This document shows, in pieces, positions 52,977-62,910 of a stretch of 64,000 nt of DNA (positions are counted from its first letter, which is position 1; each line of letters starts with the position of its first letter). A program made the translations under genes and the position numbers. The DNA comes from GCA-2687025 sp964473525 (GTDB taxonomy: Bacteria; Poribacteria; WGA-4E; GCA-2687025). The stretch covers positions 5,472-69,471 of the forward strand of contig CAYYPK010000033.1 in assembly GCA_964473525.1 (NCBI GenBank), written 5' to 3'. Below the pieces are notes generated by a model. The model was given only the letters and a program-made list of their open reading frames with translations. It was not told the DNA's origin and searched no databases.

Positions 52977-53004
52977 ATTATAGCACTCGACTTCACCCCG
53001 GCAA
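52977..53004 (-). promoter_or_regulatory. Sigma-70 promoter for the aldo/keto reductase-haem operon
   Basis: On the minus strand TTGCCG (53004-52999) and a perfect TATAAT (52982-52977) are separated by 16 bp. The predicted start near 52970 gives a leader of about 70 nt before the GTG at 52898. A consensus -10 box is rare in this GC-rich DNA. Confidence 0.65.
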
Positions 53005-53102
53005 GCCAGGCAAACCCCTCTACTTGGGCCTTCTCACGTGGTGATATTCCCGCTGCTGAGGGCGAAATCCTGTCGTGACGTGAAGGCCCGACGTGTTGTC
53101 GG

Positions 53103-54179
53103 CTACGGGGCCCAGGAGGGCTGCGCCTCCTGGAACGGACTCGTCGTCAGTCGCAATTCCGCGCCGGTCGCTACGTCTACCGACCAGATGTCGTGAGAGC
53201 CGTAGGACCATCTCTTGAAGGCGATGCGCGAACTGTCAGGGGACCACGACAGCCGGCCAGCTGTCCCCCCGCCGCCAACTATCCGACGGGCGCCATCCAG
53301 AGTCGCGGGTACCACCGCTATGACCGGCCCGTCATCGTAGTGGCCCACGGCGAGCCACCTGCCGTCGGGAGACCAGGCTGGCGTGATGTACAGACCGACG
53401 GGTGGCCCGACGTTGATCCCTGTGAGCGCGTCCATCACGTACAGCTGCGAGAAGTCCTCCGGTCCCTTGCCGATGGCCTGGTAGGCGATGCGGCCACCTG
53501 ACGGCGACCAGGCGGGATGGGACGCCGACGTGTTCGCACCGGTCAGCGGCCAGGATGCGCCTGTAACCGTGTCGAGGACATGTATGAGCGATCCGTTGCC
53601 AGTCCATATTCTGGCCGCCAACAGCCGGCCGTCGGGCGCCCATGACAGGTCGCGTACGTCCTGCCGCTCCTCAGATAGGCGACGGATGTTCGCGCCGTCG
53701 GGGTCGACCGTGTAGAGCCACCCTCCGGAAACGTACGCGAGGCGCCGACTGTCTGGGCGCCACGCTGGCTCCGCGGCGTGCGTGGGGATGCCGGGCATGG
53801 GCCGCTTGTCAGTGCCGTCTGGTTCCATCAGAAAGATGCGATCACCCCACACGAACGCAATCGTGCCGGTCGCTGCCTTAACGCTCCGGGGGCTCCTCAC
53901 GTTGGTGCGCTCCAGGCGGCTCCGGAGTGGTGCTGCGGAGGCGGCCTCTCGAAGGACCGGCACGTATGAGGAGTCTGCGGCGTCACCACGGTGCTCAGTG
54001 GGCGTTGCGTCTTCTCCGCACGCCGTCGCCGTGGCCAATGCGGCGATCGCCAGCCACATGAGCGAGATTGCTGACGGCGCGCGCGAAGCACCACGCCGCC
54101 AAAGGAGGGGACCGGCCAGGCTCCCGTGCGTGTCGATGGTGGATCTGCGCACCGGGTACCCAATCGATTGCGGGCCCAC
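53103..54179 (-). CDS. TolB/WD40-like beta-propeller lipoprotein or secreted protein
   Basis: 358 residues from the longest start. A hydrophobic stretch (SLMWLAIAALATATACGED) near residues 39-56 looks like a signal peptide ending at a lipid-modified cysteine, so the ATG at 54059 may be the true start. The mature part has repeats of the type AWRPDSRRLAYVSGG, SWAPDGRLLAARIW, AWSPSGGRIAYQAIG and SWSPDSSRIAFKRW, each a blade of a propeller, probably six or seven. It is likely a periplasmic ligand- or protein-binding scaffold. It lies opposite to and about 80 nt from the DUF1232 gene. Confidence 0.78.
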   Translation of the reverse strand: MGPQSIGYPVRRSTIDTHGSLAGPLLWRRGASRAPSAISLMWLAIAALATATACGEDATPTEHRGDAADSSYVPVLREAASAAPLRSRLERTNVRSPRSVKAATGTIAFVWGDRIFLMEPDGTDKRPMPGIPTHAAEPAWRPDSRRLAYVSGGWLYTVDPDGANIRRLSEERQDVRDLSWAPDGRLLAARIWTGNGSLIHVLDTVTGASWPLTGANTSASHPAWSPSGGRIAYQAIGKGPEDFSQLYVMDALTGINVGPPVGLYITPAWSPDGRWLAVGHYDDGPVIAVVPATLDGARRIVGGGGTAGRLSWSPDSSRIAFKRWSYGSHDIWSVDVATGAELRLTTSPFQEAQPSWAP

Positions 54180-54256
54180 ATCTCTTAGTTAAGGCTACGC
54201 AATTGAGGCTAGGCCACGGAGTGGCACGCGGCAAGCCGCACAGGCTCGAACCCTGG

Positions 54257-54586
54257 CTATTCGGGCCGATCTCCCGCTCGTGGGGCCACCGTGCGCCGGC
54301 ACTCGTCCACTACGTCGGGCGGTACAAGCCGCAACGCACCCCACACAAGCGCCGGCACGATGACAACGTCATCCAGTTGTCCCAGCACGGGTATGAAGTC
54401 GGGTATGAGGTCGAAGGGCAGAAGGATGTAACCGACGGCAAGACCGAGCAGCCACTTGGCCGGGCGGGGCGTGCGCGGATGCGCCAACACCAGTCGGTAC
54501 ACGTCCAGCTCGTTCCTGAGCAGTTTACCCACGGCCCGGAACCGTTCCGACACGGTGCTGTGTCTGCGTCGTTCCGTCGCGTTCAC
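54257..54586 (-). CDS. DUF1232 (YkvA-like) membrane protein
   Basis: 109 residues. The family core, LLGLAVGYILLPFDLIPDFI followed by PVLGQLDDVVIVPAL, is complete and forms a hydrophobic hairpin-like membrane segment. The preceding region LRNELDVYRLVLAHPRTPR is amphipathic. Function is unknown in the family. It is divergent from the sigma-propeller gene, 100-odd bp away. Confidence 0.88.
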   Translation of the reverse strand: MNATERRRHSTVSERFRAVGKLLRNELDVYRLVLAHPRTPRPAKWLLGLAVGYILLPFDLIPDFIPVLGQLDDVVIVPALVWGALRLVPPDVVDECRRTVAPRAGDRPE

Positions 54587-54695
54587 GCGTTTGCCTCCGC
54601 GCGGCCAATGGTAACATGGCCGCGCCGACGCAGTCCAAAATCAGTGTGGGGCAACGGGTACGTTCGCGCGTCTCCAGTGTCGAAGGGATCGGACA

Positions 54696-56516
54696 ATACC
54701 GCAGAACGACGACTGGCTCGTATCGCGGTGCCTCGGAGGCGACTCATCGGCCTTTGCCGAGCTGGTCGAGAGGTACGAGGGCAAAGTCTGCGCGATCACG
54801 TACGCGATCCTCCTCAACGCGGAAGACGCGCGCGACGCGTCGCAGGACACGTTCCTTCGCGCGTACGAGCGACTCGACCAGTTGCGCCACCGGGACAGGT
54901 TCGCCAGCTGGATATGCCGCGTGGCCGCCTCCTGCGCGCGCACCCGCCGCCGCCGTGGACGCGATATGCCGATGGATCCACACGAACTCAACTCACCCGC
55001 CTTCGACCGCCGCTCCGCGATCCCTGATATCGGCCGCGAGGCGGACATGCGCCGACTCCTCGAGGACGGCCTCAGGCGCCTCACCGAGGAGCAGCGCGCC
55101 GCGCTGACCTTACGCTACATGTACGGCGCGTCGCCCCGGCAGGTCGCGGACGCGCAGTGCATCACCCAGAACAACGCCGAACGCAGGATCGAACGGGCGC
55201 TGACACGTCTCCGCAAGTACTACGACAGCACCGAAAAAGGCGACGACGCACTTGAGGCGCTAACGTCACGCCCCTACGTCGTACCGCTGGCGCTTGGGCT
55301 CGCACGGCCGGTGATGGAGGCGGTGGGCGATCGCGCTCCGGGATCGCGCGAGCGGGGCCGGATGGCGGAGGCCGTCGCGTTTCCGTTTGCCACGGTCGGC
55401 GTCGCGGTGTCGTACGTGCTGCTGTTTGCCGTGTCGGGGGCGCACGAAGCGCGCGTCCACTCGAGGTTAGGCGATCGCGTCGCCGCCCGCGCGGCTGCGA
55501 GCGGGATGGGCAGCGCTGGTCGGTGGCGGGTCGAGCTGTCTCCTGTCTCGGCCGCTCGTTGGGTCGACCCATCGCCCGGCGCCGTGGTGGGCGAAGCAGA
55601 GGGCGGCCTGAACCAAGGCGGTGTCGGCCGCTGGACGCGCGGCGCGCTCGGCGGCGGCGTGCTGGCTGCCGCGCTCCGCGATGGCAACCTGGAGGTCGTG
55701 ATGATGGACGCGGACGGCGACGACGAGCGCAATCTCACGCGCCATCCTGCCAAGGACGAACAGCCGGCGTGGATGCCGGACGGGCGCGGCTTCGTGTTCA
55801 CGGCCGACCGAGGCGACTCTGGACGCGACGACGTCTGGCTGCAGGACACCATCACGGGTGACCTCCATCTCGTGACGGACGGCAAGGGGGCCAACATCCT
55901 GCCGGCCCCCTCGCCAGACGGGTCGAGCATACTCTTCGTCTCGGATCGCACGGGCGAGCAGAAGTTGTACACGGTCGCGCCCGACGGGTCGGGTCTTCGT
56001 CAACTCACGTTCGGCCGCGAACACTTCCCCGCGTGGTCGCCCGACGGCACGAAGATACTGTACCAATCCAACAGACGGCGCGTTGGTGAGCAGGACCACG
56101 ACGATCTGTACGTGATGGACGCCAAGGGCGGCCCCGCGATGAACCTCACGCAGACGTGGTGGAACGACCACCACGGGACTTGGTCACCGGACGGCAAGTC
56201 CATCGTGTTCCACTCGTACCGTGACCGGAACGACGAGATCTACGTCATGCGCGCGGACGGCGCGAATCGGCGGCGCCTCACTCGCAACGACGCCGCGGAC
56301 ATCGCTGCCGCATTCTCTCCAGACGGGGCGTGGATTCACTTCCTGTCCGGCCGCACCGGCCGGTTCACGATGTACCGCATTCGCCCGGATGGGACTGGCG
56401 AGGAACGCGTCGCCCGTGGGACGGACATCAGCGGCCGCGTAAGCTGGCCGCCAGGGCCGCCTTGGCCCTACCCGACGCGCGCTGAGCCATCAACGGGCCC
56501 AAGCGTGCTCCCGTAG
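54696..56516 (+). CDS. ECF sigma factor fused to a transmembrane helix and TolB-like propeller; start unclear
   Basis: About 606 residues. Region 2 reads DDWLVSRCLGGDSSAFAELV and ends at RFASWICRVAASCART; region 4 is LTEEQRAALTLRYMYGASPR through NNAERRIERALTRLRKYY. A membrane helix lies at about 228-248. The outer part is a propeller with blades such as AWMPDGRGFVFTADRG, APSPDGSSILFVSDRTG and TWSPDGKSIVFHSYRDR. No ATG, GTG or TTG occurs in frame between a stop at 54612 and a TTG at 54882 inside region 2. I place the start at an ATA that follows GAAGGGA by 8 nt. A 1-nt assembly error near 54700, joining to a GTG at 54677, is equally likely. Confidence 0.75.
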   Translation: MPQNDDWLVSRCLGGDSSAFAELVERYEGKVCAITYAILLNAEDARDASQDTFLRAYERLDQLRHRDRFASWICRVAASCARTRRRRGRDMPMDPHELNSPAFDRRSAIPDIGREADMRRLLEDGLRRLTEEQRAALTLRYMYGASPRQVADAQCITQNNAERRIERALTRLRKYYDSTEKGDDALEALTSRPYVVPLALGLARPVMEAVGDRAPGSRERGRMAEAVAFPFATVGVAVSYVLLFAVSGAHEARVHSRLGDRVAARAAASGMGSAGRWRVELSPVSAARWVDPSPGAVVGEAEGGLNQGGVGRWTRGALGGGVLAAALRDGNLEVVMMDADGDDERNLTRHPAKDEQPAWMPDGRGFVFTADRGDSGRDDVWLQDTITGDLHLVTDGKGANILPAPSPDGSSILFVSDRTGEQKLYTVAPDGSGLRQLTFGREHFPAWSPDGTKILYQSNRRRVGEQDHDDLYVMDAKGGPAMNLTQTWWNDHHGTWSPDGKSIVFHSYRDRNDEIYVMRADGANRRRLTRNDAADIAAAFSPDGAWIHFLSGRTGRFTMYRIRPDGTGEERVARGTDISGRVSWPPGPPWPYPTRAEPSTGPSVLP

Positions 56517-56825
56517 ACCTCGCCCGGCGCCACATTCTGAGCGCCTAACGCGGGGACTACGCGCGAATCGCTGTGGGGATCGACGCCGGCCCCTCCGTCT
56601 CTATTGTGGCCACGTAGTAGCCGGGGCCGCGCTTCCGCCACACCTAAGGGCAGACCCATGGAACCGATCGGCGCACGTGACCCGCGTGCAGGAGTCGGCG
56701 TAGTCATCCGCGTCGCCGCAGCAGCGCTAGCACGCCTGGCGCTCAGCCCGCGTGTGCCTGTCGTTGCCACGACCGCCCGGACGCGGCCTTTCACCACGTT
56801 GCGTCGCGTTTGCGATGCCGGTCGC
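56517..56825. other. Intergenic region before the WD40 gene
   Basis: About 310 bp with no convincing separate gene. An in-frame ATG at 56658, preceded by AAGGG, could extend the WD40 protein by 56 arginine-rich residues ahead of its signal peptide. I consider that less likely than a leader. Confidence 0.4.
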
Positions 56826-59259
56826 ATGACGCCGCTGGCCCTGAGCTGCGGTGTGTGGTGGATGGTCGTGACATGCGTCTGGGGCCAACCGCCCGAACTG
56901 CGTGCACGCTTGGGCTGGCGACACGCCAGCGACGTTGCGTGGTCCCCAGACTCCCGCACGGTTGCTGTCGCGACGGAGATGGACCTGCAGCTCATCGACG
57001 CCAAGGCCGGCGCCCTTGCGGGGTACCTGTCCACGCAGCAAGCGATGGCGACGGTTGCCTTCTCGCCGCAGGGCGAGACCGTCGTCGCGGGGTCCACGGA
57101 TGGCTCTCTCTGGATATGGCGGCCGGCCAGCTCAGCGGCGGCCCAGACGCTGATCGGCCATGGTGAAGCAATAACCTCGGTCGACTTCAGCCGCGACGGG
57201 CTCGTCGTCGCCAGCGCAAGCGTTGATGGGTCCGTGACGCCGTGGGAGGTAAATCCCTGGCGAGAGATCCTGTCCTTGCAGGCGCATGATGGCGGGGCGA
57301 ACTCGGTTGCGTTCGGCCCCGAGGGGACGACCCTCGCCAGCGGCGGCGACGACCGTACAGTCAGGCTCTGGGATGTCGCTACGGGTCGCGAGTTGGCGGC
57401 GCTCACCGGGCACGAGGCCGGCGTAACGTCCGTCGCCTTCAGGCCGGGGAGCCCGCAGGTGGCCAGCGGCAGCGCCGACACAACCGTGAAGATATGGGAC
57501 ATCGCGACGGGGAACAGGTAATCACACTGGACCACAGGTCTGGGGTGCGGTCAATCGCATTCCACCCGAGTGGCTCCATTGTTGGCAGTGCTGGCGGGAC
57601 CGGCGAATCCTGCAGTGGCGGGTGGCTACGGGCGAGGAGCGGATCTCGTTGCGCACGACCGCGACCGATATCGAATTCAGTCCTGACGGCAGCACGCTCG
57701 TGACCGCTGGCAACTCGGTGACGTTGTGGAATAATGCTACCGGCGCGGCTATCGCCAGCTTTGGCGGCCATGACCTGTTCGTGAACGCCCTGGCATACGA
57801 CCCAGGTGGCGGTGTCCTTGCCAGCGGGGGCTTTGATGCCAGCGTACGGCTGTGGGACACCACAACCCATCGCGAGTACCTCGCGTTGTTTGGCCACCAA
57901 GAGCGAGTGAACTGCTTGGCCTTCGGCCCTGACGGCGCAACCCTCGCCAGCGGCAGCGAGGATGCGACGGTGAAGCTGTGGAGCATGGCCACTGGCGCGG
58001 CATCAGCAACTCTCATTGGTCACGCGGAGCGCGTGAACTCCGTGGCCTTCAGCCCTGACGGCCTGACCCTCGCCAGCGGCAGCACAGATGACACCGTTCG
58101 GCTCTGGGATGTCTCGACCCACCAAGCCGTAGCCGCGTTGCGCAGGCACGGGCGGGACGTGAGGTCGGTGGCCTTCAGTCCCGACGGCGCCCTCCTAGCC
58201 AGTGGCAGTTTCGACAACACAGTCAAACTGTGGGACACCGCAACTTGGCTGGAGGTGACAACGCTGCATGGCCACACGGATGGCATCACTGCCATCGCGT
58301 TCAGCGCAGACAGCCGAAGCCTGGCCAGCGGCAGCGTCGATCAGACGATCATGCTCTGGGACGTTCCGTCCCGTACGAACCGCGCGGTTCTCCAAGGACA
58401 CGGCAAACGGATCACCGCGCTAACATTCAGTCCGGTTGGCGCGTTGCTGGCGTCAGCTAGCCCCGACCAGACCGTGAGGCTGTGGGACGTTCAGCAGGTG
58501 CGCGAGGTCGCAGTGCAGGCGCGGCCCGACACAACGTGGTCTCTGGCGTTCAGTCCAGACGGCGCCACGCTCGCCGACGGGGCGTCCTTCGGGTATGTGC
58601 TCCTGTGGGACATGTCTTCGCTTGCCGTCGCGCCGGCAGCGGCCCGCCCTTGGGACGTAGACGGCAACTCCCGGGTCGACATTGCGGACCTGGTTCTCGT
58701 TGCCCGCGCATTTGGGACGACTGGCGTCGGGCTGGTGGCCGACGCCGACGGAGACGGGGTGGTGACGATCATCGACCTAGTCCTCGTTGCCTCTCACTAT
58801 GGGGAGCAGCTGAGCGGCGCGATCGCCGCTCCACGCATGCCCAGACCGTCGTACGGCGCGGTCATCCAAGAGTGGGCAAGCCAAGCGCTGGCAGCGGACG
58901 ATGGGTCCGCCGGTTTCGGTCGCGGCATCGCTGTGCTCGAACGCCTCCTTGCCGCAACACTGCCCGCCTCGACCGGCCTCCTGCCCAACTACCCCAACCC
59001 GTTCAACCCAGAGACGTGGTTTCCCTTCCGCCTGCACGCTGCCGCCGATGTTGTCGTGACAATCTACGCGGCGTCCGGGGAGACTGTCCGCACGCTCCGC
59101 CTGGGCGCCTATCCCCCGGGGTACCACCACTCGCGCGCGCAGGCCGCGTATTGGGACGGGCGCAACGAGAACGGCGAGCCGATGGCTGCCGGGGTCTACT
59201 ACGCAGAGCTGCGTGCGGGCGACCATCGCGGGTCGCGCAGGGCGCTGCTCGCGAAATGA
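56826..59259 (+). pseudogene. Secreted WD40 protein with dockerin-like repeats and C-terminal sorting tail; two frameshifts
   Basis: It starts with a signal peptide (TPLALSCGVWWMVVTCVWG). About twelve WD40 blades follow (for example TVRLWDVATGRELAALTGH, TVKLWDTATWLEVTTLHGH). Then come two dockerin-like calcium loops (DVDGNSRVDIADLVLVARAF and DADGDGVVTIIDLVLVA) and a C-terminal beta domain with LLPNYPNPFNPETWFPFRL and AYWDGRNENGEPMAAGVYY. The frame changes near 57515 and again near 57603, each equivalent to a single lost base; the bridging stretch VITLDHRSGVRSIAFHPSG is a normal blade. Clustered shifts suggest poor sequence quality or recent decay. The tail resembles FlgD-like or type IX secretion-like domains abundant in Poribacteria. 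Confidence 0.75.
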
Positions 59260-59629
59260 GGTCGCCACGGCCGCGACATGCCTGCCCGACCTTCGCGGGC
59301 CACGGCAGCCTGGCGCCGCGTGGCCGGCCAACTGGGACACGCCGCCGCCTGCGCAATAGCTTGTGGGGATTAGCGCTCCGTAGGGCGTCGTCTATGCGGG
59401 TCGGATTCGCAACGGGTGCCGCCCGCCTCGGTCTCCGGCAACCCGAGCACGAGGGGCGGAACGCACCGCGTACCGGCCCATCGACGCAGAGGAAGACCCC
59501 ACATCGCGATCACCACGCCACGTCTGGGTCGGGCTTCGGCGTGGGACGTTGCCACACGAGATACCGGTGGGACGCGTGCGCGGTGCGGCGGCCCGCCTGC
59601 GGAATGTATAACGAAGGGAAGTGACCTGC
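59260..59629. other. Intergenic region upstream of the lipoprotein gene
   Basis: 370 bp with no gene I can support. A TATAAC box at 59616-59611 region (within AATGTATAACG) could be a -10 element for the gene that follows, but a matching -35 is not clear. Confidence 0.35.
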
Positions 59630-60509
59630 ATGTTAGTTCTGTCAGGACAACGCTCTGCTGCGCGCGCGGCCTTTGTCGCGATCGTCGCGGCCGTCGTCGG
59701 CATTGGCTGCGCGCCTGTACCCAAGGCGCCGTTACCGGCCAGGCTCGACTTGGACATCTACTCGGTCGAATACACGCCAACGGGCGAGCCGCAGGACGTC
59801 GACGCGACGTTCGCGCTCATTGACCCGACCATCGAGGTGCGGTTCACGGACAGCACGTACGGTGACACATCACCCGGTCGGATCCTCGAGCACATCTCGT
59901 CGCGGCTCACGTCTGATCTGGAGGCGGCCCTGGGTGCCAGGGGTTACACGACAGTAGGGCCCTACAGCTCGCCAGACGACATCCTCTATGGACACAAAGA
60001 AGCCGCCGAGCTCCTACTGCAGACCAAGTTTGCCATCGACGTCACGTGTTCTCGAAGCGCGCGCNNNNNNNNNNGGCGTGTCCTACACGCCGCGCCGGTG
60101 GCTTAGCATAGGCGCGCCCACGTCCACGCCGGGCACGGTGCTGACGACGGAGCTCGTGAAGGAAGCAGGACACGCCGCGTTTGGCGGGTCGATCGAACTG
60201 CGGATGACGGAGCCGCTGTCTGGCCAGCTCATCTGGGTGAAGGAGGTCCAGCTGGCCCGCAGCGAGTCGTCCTACATTACGCACCCCATCGTAGGACATC
60301 GCGTTGTGGAGGCCTCGCGGCACACTACTTCGTCGCCCATGTCGATCCCGGCGCATTGGGATGGCCGGATGGCCGTGGCCCTAGAGGCCCTGCAGGAGGC
60401 ATACCCGGCAGCGCTTGCCGAGGTGTCAGGGCACTTCGACGCGGTCGAGATGGCCGATGTTGTAAGCGCCGCCACATCCGCTAAGGAGCGCGCCCGCTTC
60501 GCCCGGTAG
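59630..60509 (+). CDS. Lipoprotein of unknown function, interrupted by an assembly gap
   Basis: The N-terminal part has a signal sequence ending VVGIGCAP, with a lipid-modified cysteine. It continues DLDIYSVEYTPTGEPQDVDA and an alpha/beta region (LTSDLEAALGARGYTTVG). The 10-N gap at 60065-60074 interrupts it, after which the frame resumes as GVSYTPRRWLSIGAPTST and ends AATSAKERARFAR. The layout loosely recalls HpaA-type neuraminyllactose-binding lipoproteins, but this is a weak impression. The ATG is preceded by AAGGGA. The gene could be intact in the organism. Confidence 0.6.
60065..60074. other. Assembly gap (10 Ns)
   Basis: Ten unresolved bases within the lipoprotein gene. The reading frames on the two sides differ, which an arbitrary gap length explains. 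Confidence 0.99.
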
Positions 60510-60640
60510 ACGGGCACGTACGCAGCAAGGTGCATCGGCGCGACGCGCGTCGATCCACAGGCGCCCACACTTCGCGCCTTGCCACGGGCCCTCCCTTCGG
60601 GTAGCGTCGCGAGGCGACTTACTGAAGGGAGCATGGCATC

Positions 60641-61978
60641 GTGCACTCACGGATCGACGCGCTGCTGGACGGATGGGACCGCAACGACACTCCCGGGGTC
60701 GCCGTTGCCGTTGTGCAGGACGGCGAGCTCGTCTACACCAAGGGCGTAGGGAGGGCGAACCTCGAGTACGGAGCCAGCATCACGCCGACGACGGTGTTCG
60801 ATATCGCCTCGGTGTCAAAGCAGTTCGGCGCCTACGCAATCGCGCTCCTGGAGGAGGACGGCCGTCTCGATCTCGACGACGACTACCGACGACGCTTGCC
60901 GGACATGCCCGACTTCGGCCCGACGATCACGTTGCGGCATCTGCTCCACCACAGGAGCGGAATTCGAGACTGGGTGCCCGCGATGGTGATGTCCGGCGTG
61001 CGGATGGATGACACCATCCTCTTCGCGGACATCCTGCGGTTCGCGCGCAAGCAACGCGCGCTGAACTTCACGCCGGGCTCGGAGTACCTCTACTCCAACA
61101 CGGGGTACAACCTGCTCGCCGAGACGGTCGCTCGCGTCAGTGGCCAGACGTTCCGGGAGTTCACGCACGAGCGCATCTTCGCGCCCCTCGGGATGACGCG
61201 CACGCACTTCCACGACGACCACTGTGAAGTCATCCCGGGCCGCGCGTTGTCATACGAGCCAAGGGACGAGGGCGCGTACGCCAACGCGGCGAACAACCTC
61301 ACCGCGCTCGCGTCAAGCTCCCTGCACTCGAGAGTCGACGATCTGGCGCGGTGGGCCCTACATCTCGACGGCGCCACGCGAGACGCTGGCGGAGCCATCG
61401 CCCGCATGGGGGAGGCCGGCGGCGCGATTGGCGGAGGCGCGACGTACGGCTTTGGGCAGGTCACCGACGCCTACCGTGGCCGCCCGATCCTGCATCACAG
61501 TGGCTCCTGGCGGGGGTTCCGCAGCCACCTGCTGCGGTTCCCAGAAGACCGGCTTGCGGTCGTCGTCCTGGCGAATGTCGCGAACGCGGCGACTGGGCCG
61601 CTCGCGCGCGAGATAGCGGACATCTGCCTTGCCGACCGGCTCGACCCGCTGCCGACCACCGACGACGCGGCGTCGGCCACGGAGTCGGAGCCGGAATCGC
61701 GCGACGTGTCCGGCGGCGCGCTGGACGAATACGTGGGCGCCTACTACTCCGACGAGCTGGACACGACGTACGTCGTCGTCGCCGACGAGAACGGGTTGCG
61801 CGCCGAGCACCCCCGCCACGACGGTATCCGTCTTGCGCCAGCCGCCGACCGCGACGCGTTCACGGGTGACCAGTGGTTCTTTGGTGAGGCGCGCTTCACC
61901 CGGGAGGGCGGCGAGGTAGACGGCTTTCTTCTGAGCGTCGAACGAGCGCGAAACCTGCGCTTTGTACGTCGGGGCTGA
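60641..61978 (+). CDS. Serine hydrolase of the beta-lactamase/PBP-like family (class C fold)
   Basis: 445 residues. The SxxK nucleophile is in IASVSKQFG, the second motif is YSNTGYNLLAE, and the HxG-type third motif is HHSGSWRGF. A C-terminal extra beta domain (about 360-445, EYVGAYYSDELDTTYVVV) resembles DUF3471. No signal peptide is seen. Members are esterases, D-peptidases or amidases rather than true beta-lactamases. The start is a GTG after GAAGGGAGC. The next gene begins 31 nt downstream, so it may form an operon with the dehydrogenase and isomerase. Confidence 0.9.
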   Translation: MHSRIDALLDGWDRNDTPGVAVAVVQDGELVYTKGVGRANLEYGASITPTTVFDIASVSKQFGAYAIALLEEDGRLDLDDDYRRRLPDMPDFGPTITLRHLLHHRSGIRDWVPAMVMSGVRMDDTILFADILRFARKQRALNFTPGSEYLYSNTGYNLLAETVARVSGQTFREFTHERIFAPLGMTRTHFHDDHCEVIPGRALSYEPRDEGAYANAANNLTALASSSLHSRVDDLARWALHLDGATRDAGGAIARMGEAGGAIGGGATYGFGQVTDAYRGRPILHHSGSWRGFRSHLLRFPEDRLAVVVLANVANAATGPLAREIADICLADRLDPLPTTDDAASATESEPESRDVSGGALDEYVGAYYSDELDTTYVVVADENGLRAEHPRHDGIRLAPAADRDAFTGDQWFFGEARFTREGGEVDGFLLSVERARNLRFVRRG

Positions 61979-62009
61979 CCGTGCGCGCGACTTCCTGAAC
62001 AGGAGACAC

Positions 62010-62903
62010 ATGGTGAAGCGAGTCGGAGTCGTTGGGCTCGGCGACATGGGCATTGGACTGGCGAAGAACGTCGCCGCGGCAGGCTTCGAGCTGGTTGGGC
62101 ACGACCTGCGCGCGGAACGCTGCGAGATGCTCGAGGCGTTGGGCGGCGCGGCCTGCCCCGACGCGCGCGCCGTCGGCGCCGCGAGCGATGCGGCGTTCGT
62201 CATGGTCCTCGACGGCGACCAGGCGCGCGAGGTCGTGGCTGGCGAGGACGGCCTGTTAAGAGGCATGTCAGCGGGCGACACGGTCATCATGTCGGCGACC
62301 ATCCATCCCGCTGAAACGCGGGAAATCGGCGCGGCCGTCGAAGGAGCGGGCGTCCACTACATCGACACGCCGGTCAGCGGGGGCCTGTCGGGCGCCGAGA
62401 ACGGGACACTGGTGATGATGGCCGCCGCGCGGCAGGACGCGTTGGACAGAAACCGCGACGTGCTGGAGGCGGTCGGCGAGAAGATCTTCCATGTCGGCGA
62501 GGAGATCGGCGCCGGGCAGACCGTGAAGGCGGCGCTTCAGGCGTTCATTGGCGCGTCGTTTGCCGGCATCTTCGAGTCTCTGGTACTTGGCGCGAAGGCC
62601 GGGGTCAGCGGCGAGACCATGTACGAGGTGTTCGGCGCCAGCGGCGTAGGTGGGCCGCTGTTCCACAACTGCGCGCGGCTCATCATGGACCGCCAGTTCA
62701 AGGACACGGGTAGCCACATCGGCACGATGTACAAAGACCTGAGCATCAGCATGGCGCTGGGCAAGGACACCGGCGTGCCGATGTTCACCACCGCGGCCGC
62801 GTTCGAGCTGTTCCGCGCCGGCATCTCGAAGTTCCCGACCGAGGACAACTGGGCCATCGTGAAGCTGCTCGAGGAACTCTCCGACACGGAAGTCACCTGG
62901 TAG
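62010..62903 (+). CDS. Beta-hydroxyacid dehydrogenase (3-hydroxyisobutyrate DH-like)
   Basis: 297 residues. The NAD(P)-binding motif VGVVGLGDMGIGLAKN, substrate motif DTPVSGGLSGAENGTL and catalytic lysine in VKAALQAFIGA are in family order. It oxidises 3-hydroxy acids such as 3-hydroxyisobutyrate, tartronate semialdehyde (in reverse) or L-threonate. AGGAGA precedes the ATG at the right distance. It lies 7 nt before a sugar-phosphate isomerase-like gene, and the pair resembles hydroxyacid catabolic modules (for example LtnD with OtnI-type partners). The exact substrate is open. Confidence 0.92.
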   Translation: MVKRVGVVGLGDMGIGLAKNVAAAGFELVGHDLRAERCEMLEALGGAACPDARAVGAASDAAFVMVLDGDQAREVVAGEDGLLRGMSAGDTVIMSATIHPAETREIGAAVEGAGVHYIDTPVSGGLSGAENGTLVMMAAARQDALDRNRDVLEAVGEKIFHVGEEIGAGQTVKAALQAFIGASFAGIFESLVLGAKAGVSGETMYEVFGASGVGGPLFHNCARLIMDRQFKDTGSHIGTMYKDLSISMALGKDTGVPMFTTAAAFELFRAGISKFPTEDNWAIVKLLEELSDTEVTW

Positions 62904-62910
62904 GAGCCGC

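Noticed and set aside
54225..54255. T-loop-like sequence (CAGGGTTCGAGCCTG on the minus strand) suggesting a tRNA
   Set aside because: No matching anticodon or D arm is found, the stem is only 4 bp, and the sequence overlaps the end of the DUF1232 gene.
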